A model generated the notes under the pieces. The model saw only the letters and a program-made list of their open reading frames with translations, was not told where the DNA came from and ran no database searches. From assembly GCA_041660045.1 (NCBI GenBank), contig JBAZXA010000009.1:75294-139293 (forward strand): a DNA stretch of 64,000 bases, in the 5' to 3' direction. The translations under genes were made by a program, and so were the position numbers. Shown here piece after piece: positions 62,071-64,000 of the stretch. Numbering within the stretch: position 1 is the first letter of the stretch; every line of letters begins with the position of its first letter. Origin of the DNA: WM-3-3 sp041660045. Lineage in GTDB: Bacteria > Pseudomonadota > Gammaproteobacteria > Methylococcales > Methylomonadaceae.

Positions 62071-62106
62071 TTTTGATGGGATAACGTGATCGTTATCCCA
62101 TCAAAA
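62071..62106. terminator. Perfect 16-bp bidirectional terminator between R4 and the NRPS gene
   Basis: TTTTGATGGGATAACG (62071-62086), loop TGAT, and CGTTATCCCATCAAAA (62091-62106) form a perfect hairpin with A/T runs at its ends, suited to terminate both convergent genes. Its core matches the hairpin after R1 (19326-19356). Confidence 0.85.
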
Positions 62107-62121
62107 TCATTCTTAATCAAT

Positions 62122-64000
62122 TCAAGTTAGCAAAGCCCGTAACAAGCCCGCTAAATTCACCACATGTGGCATAGCTAACAATGTCATATGATTACCAGAT
62201 GTCTCCAGCAAAGTCGCGTTGGGTGCATGCCGCCGCCACAAGTTAAGATAATCATCATCTTCCTTACTTTCAAGACACGCATCCAACACGTCAGCAACTT
62301 TTATCAGCTGTACTATCCCGTCAAAAGAAGCCTCCGGTGCATAATGCGTATTTAAATTAACTTCAAAGAGCCTGAAAATACCGCGTAATGATTCAATTTT
62401 TGTTCGGGACGGCAAGATCCGCTTTTCTATTAACCTTACAAGAAGCAGTGCTAACTGCTGATCTTGGTCTATACCTATAAAATCAGCCTCATCAAGCCCT
62501 AATTTCTCTTCTAAATTTAATTCATAGAGTTTTACTAATTCCAATAGCGTTTCGACACGTGAATATCTTTTTTTACTATCTTCTAAAAATTTTGGCACCT
62601 CGGTATCCAATGCAATGATTGTTTCAACCTCAGCACCCATTGCGGTCAGTTGCAAGGCCATTTCATAAACTATCCAACCACCAAAGGAATGACCCAATAA
62701 GCGGTAAGGCCCAGGTGATAACTTTTGTATAGTTTTAATATAGGCTGCAGCCGCTGAAGTGACATCTGTATGGGGAACCATTTGCCCTTCCAGCCCTCTT
62801 GGTTGCAAGCCATAAAGCGGTAGACTTGCATCCAGTTGTGTGGATAACTCATAAAATGCAGTAATGCTGGCTCCTGCTCCTGGCACGCAAAACAAAGGTT
62901 TTACCTCAGGACGGCCACTTTGAATCATGATTAAAGGTTCATAATTCTCATCAGGAATCGTAGCGCTTAAATTTATAGTTTGTATTGCATTAGAAATGGC
63001 TTTACCTAAAAACTCAACATACGGTGCTTCAACAATACTAATATGGCTGCCCTCTAACGGAATAACCGTTAAGTTATTGCCTGCTAGTGCTTGCCAATTT
63101 GAGGAATTCATAGGCGCATCCCCAGCCGAAAATAATACTAACGGCGCAGAAATCGGATAAATCGAGTAGTCACATAAGCTTTGGCTAATCACCCGACATA
63201 CATTAATTTTTCTACGCGCACTATTGTTATCACTCTCAGTTGGGTAAAGCCCCTGCTCTCGGCAAAAAGTAATTAAATCGTCCAGATTATGGGATTTAGA
63301 CAACTGCACTAATTCATCATACTGCTCAGGACTAGCAATATGCTGCATATAAGACAATAAGATATTCATATCATTAATGCCCGCATCGTCTACGTAGTTA
63401 CACGCTGTATCAATTAAGCCTACAAATTCTACAGGCATATCTAAGCCAATTAATTGATTGGCAATTTCGTATGCTATCGTGCCCCCTGCTGACCAACCCG
63501 CAACACGATAGGGACCTTCCGGCTGAATCGAACGCATACAAACAATATAATTCGCCGCCATTTCTACTACTGAAGTTAAAGCCTCTTCTCCAGGCATTAA
63601 GCCAGTAGCGGCTAAACCATAAATGGGAATATCCCTATCGATCCAAGGTGCCAAATCAACAATGTATTTAACCTCCCCGCCTGCCGGATGTATCAAAAAT
63701 AATGGGTTTTGACTCCCAGACGCCCGGATAGTCACCAAATTACTATAAATGTTATGTAAATTATCAACAACTTTGGCAAACTCAAACAAAGTTGGGTGCG
63801 CAAACAGTTCGCGCAGGGGCAGTTCTATGCTGAGGGCTTGCCGTAGCCTGGCCACCAGTTGCACGGCCAGCAACGAATGCCCGCCGAGTTCGAAGAAGTG
63901 GTCGTGGCGGCCGACCTGCTCCAGCTGTAGCAGGTCTTGCCAGAGCCCGGCGAGGATGGCTTCGGTGCCGTCATGGGGCGCCTCGTAGCCCCGGCTGATG
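62122..64000 (-). CDS. NRPS C-terminal part: carrier domain plus tandem thioesterases (5' end outside the window)
   Basis: An uninterrupted frame runs from the right edge to the stop at 62122 (about 625 codons visible). The first part is the end of a linker and a peptidyl-carrier domain: FFELGGHSLLAVQ with the phosphopantetheine serine codon at 63874-63876. Two thioesterase domains follow: TE1 with nucleophile elbow GWSAGG (Ser codon about 63490-63492) and TE2 with GHSFGG (Ser codon about 62684-62686). Tandem thioesterases are typical of lipopeptide synthetases. The gene converges on R4. By eye the carrier part (after about 63790) is GC-rich while both TE domains are AT-rich, a sharp break inside one gene. 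The NRPS makes the last residue and releases the peptide, probably the siderophore or lipopeptide exported by the PvdE-like pump. Confidence 0.9.
   Translation of the reverse strand, partial: ISRGYEAPHDGTEAILAGLWQDLLQLEQVGRHDHFFELGGHSLLAVQLVARLRQALSIELPLRELFAHPTLFEFAKVVDNLHNIYSNLVTIRASGSQNPLFLIHPAGGEVKYIVDLAPWIDRDIPIYGLAATGLMPGEEALTSVVEMAANYIVCMRSIQPEGPYRVAGWSAGGTIAYEIANQLIGLDMPVEFVGLIDTACNYVDDAGINDMNILLSYMQHIASPEQYDELVQLSKSHNLDDLITFCREQGLYPTESDNNSARRKINVCRVISQSLCDYSIYPISAPLVLFSAGDAPMNSSNWQALAGNNLTVIPLEGSHISIVEAPYVEFLGKAISNAIQTINLSATIPDENYEPLIMIQSGRPEVKPLFCVPGAGASITAFYELSTQLDASLPLYGLQPRGLEGQMVPHTDVTSAAAAYIKTIQKLSPGPYRLLGHSFGGWIVYEMALQLTAMGAEVETIIALDTEVPKFLEDSKKRYSRVETLLELVKLYELNLEEKLGLDEADFIGIDQDQQLALLLVRLIEKRILPSRTKIESLRGIFRLFEVNLNTHYAPEASFDGIVQLIKVADVLDACLESKEDDDYLNLWRRHAPNATLLETSGNHMTLLAMPHVVNLAGLLRALLT

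Noticed and set aside
1..64000. CRISPR arrays, tRNA or rRNA genes, insertion sequences
   Set aside because: No regularly spaced repeats, no cloverleaf-like sequence and no transposase-like ORF was found when reading the window.

Overview
The window reads as a chromosome segment of a gammaproteobacterium. It has FecI/FecR/FecA-type surface signalling, TonB-dependent receptors (TBDRs), a type VI secretion (T6SS) effector locus, a PEP-CTERM protein and an NRPS siderophore or lipopeptide locus. Background base composition is moderate, with a few GC-rich islands. A Methylococcales-type methanotroph would fit, but this is an inference: no methane-oxidation gene is present. No tRNA, rRNA, CRISPR array or intact insertion sequence was seen.

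Layout. (1) 1-3030: the end of an unknown gene, a HicAB toxin-antitoxin pair, a decayed VapBC pair and a DinB-like protein. (2) 3286-14342, all minus strand: an uncharacterised putative metal-acquisition cluster. It holds a HupE permease fused to a TBDR, an MFS/spermidine-synthase-like fusion, a 2OG-Fe(II) oxygenase-like protein, a second HupE-type permease, a parvulin-type prolyl isomerase, a PEP-CTERM protein and an exported PHP-domain protein. (3) 15084-19311: sigma factor, anti-sigma and STN-TBDR (called R1 here). (4) 19565-28074: amidohydrolase, TBDR, AraC/PchR-like regulator and a DUF3526-type ABC exporter operon. (5) 28337-32650, minus strand: a second sigma/anti-sigma/STN-TBDR set (R2). 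(6) 33477-35101: a third sigma/anti-sigma pair with no adjacent receptor, followed by a T6SS module on the opposite strand (35356-42218: Tle1-like effector, two paralogous DUF3304-like immunity proteins, DUF4123 adaptor, VgrG), and then the third STN-TBDR (R3, 42910-45486). (7) 45830-64000: secreted small protein, PepSY reductase-like protein, RND tripartite efflux set, PvdE-like ABC exporter, PvdQ-like acylase, UGT-type glycosyltransferase, a fourth STN-TBDR (R4), and the 3' end of an NRPS gene with a carrier domain and two tandem thioesterases.

How the parts fit. Regions 3-7 look like a siderophore economy. The NRPS makes an acylated peptide, the PvdE-like pump moves it to the periplasm, the acylase matures it, the RND/TolC set exports or recycles it, TBDRs import the ferric form, the PepSY protein may reduce it, and FecI/FecR pairs sense uptake through the STN domains. 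The strongest observations are these: the four STN-TBDRs are mosaics of one another (R1 and R3 share a 1.7 kb tract with no difference found by eye but have unrelated STN domains), the HupE-TBDR fusion carries a signal-peptidase-like site at the junction, and a relic of an effector gene lies between the two T6SS immunity genes.
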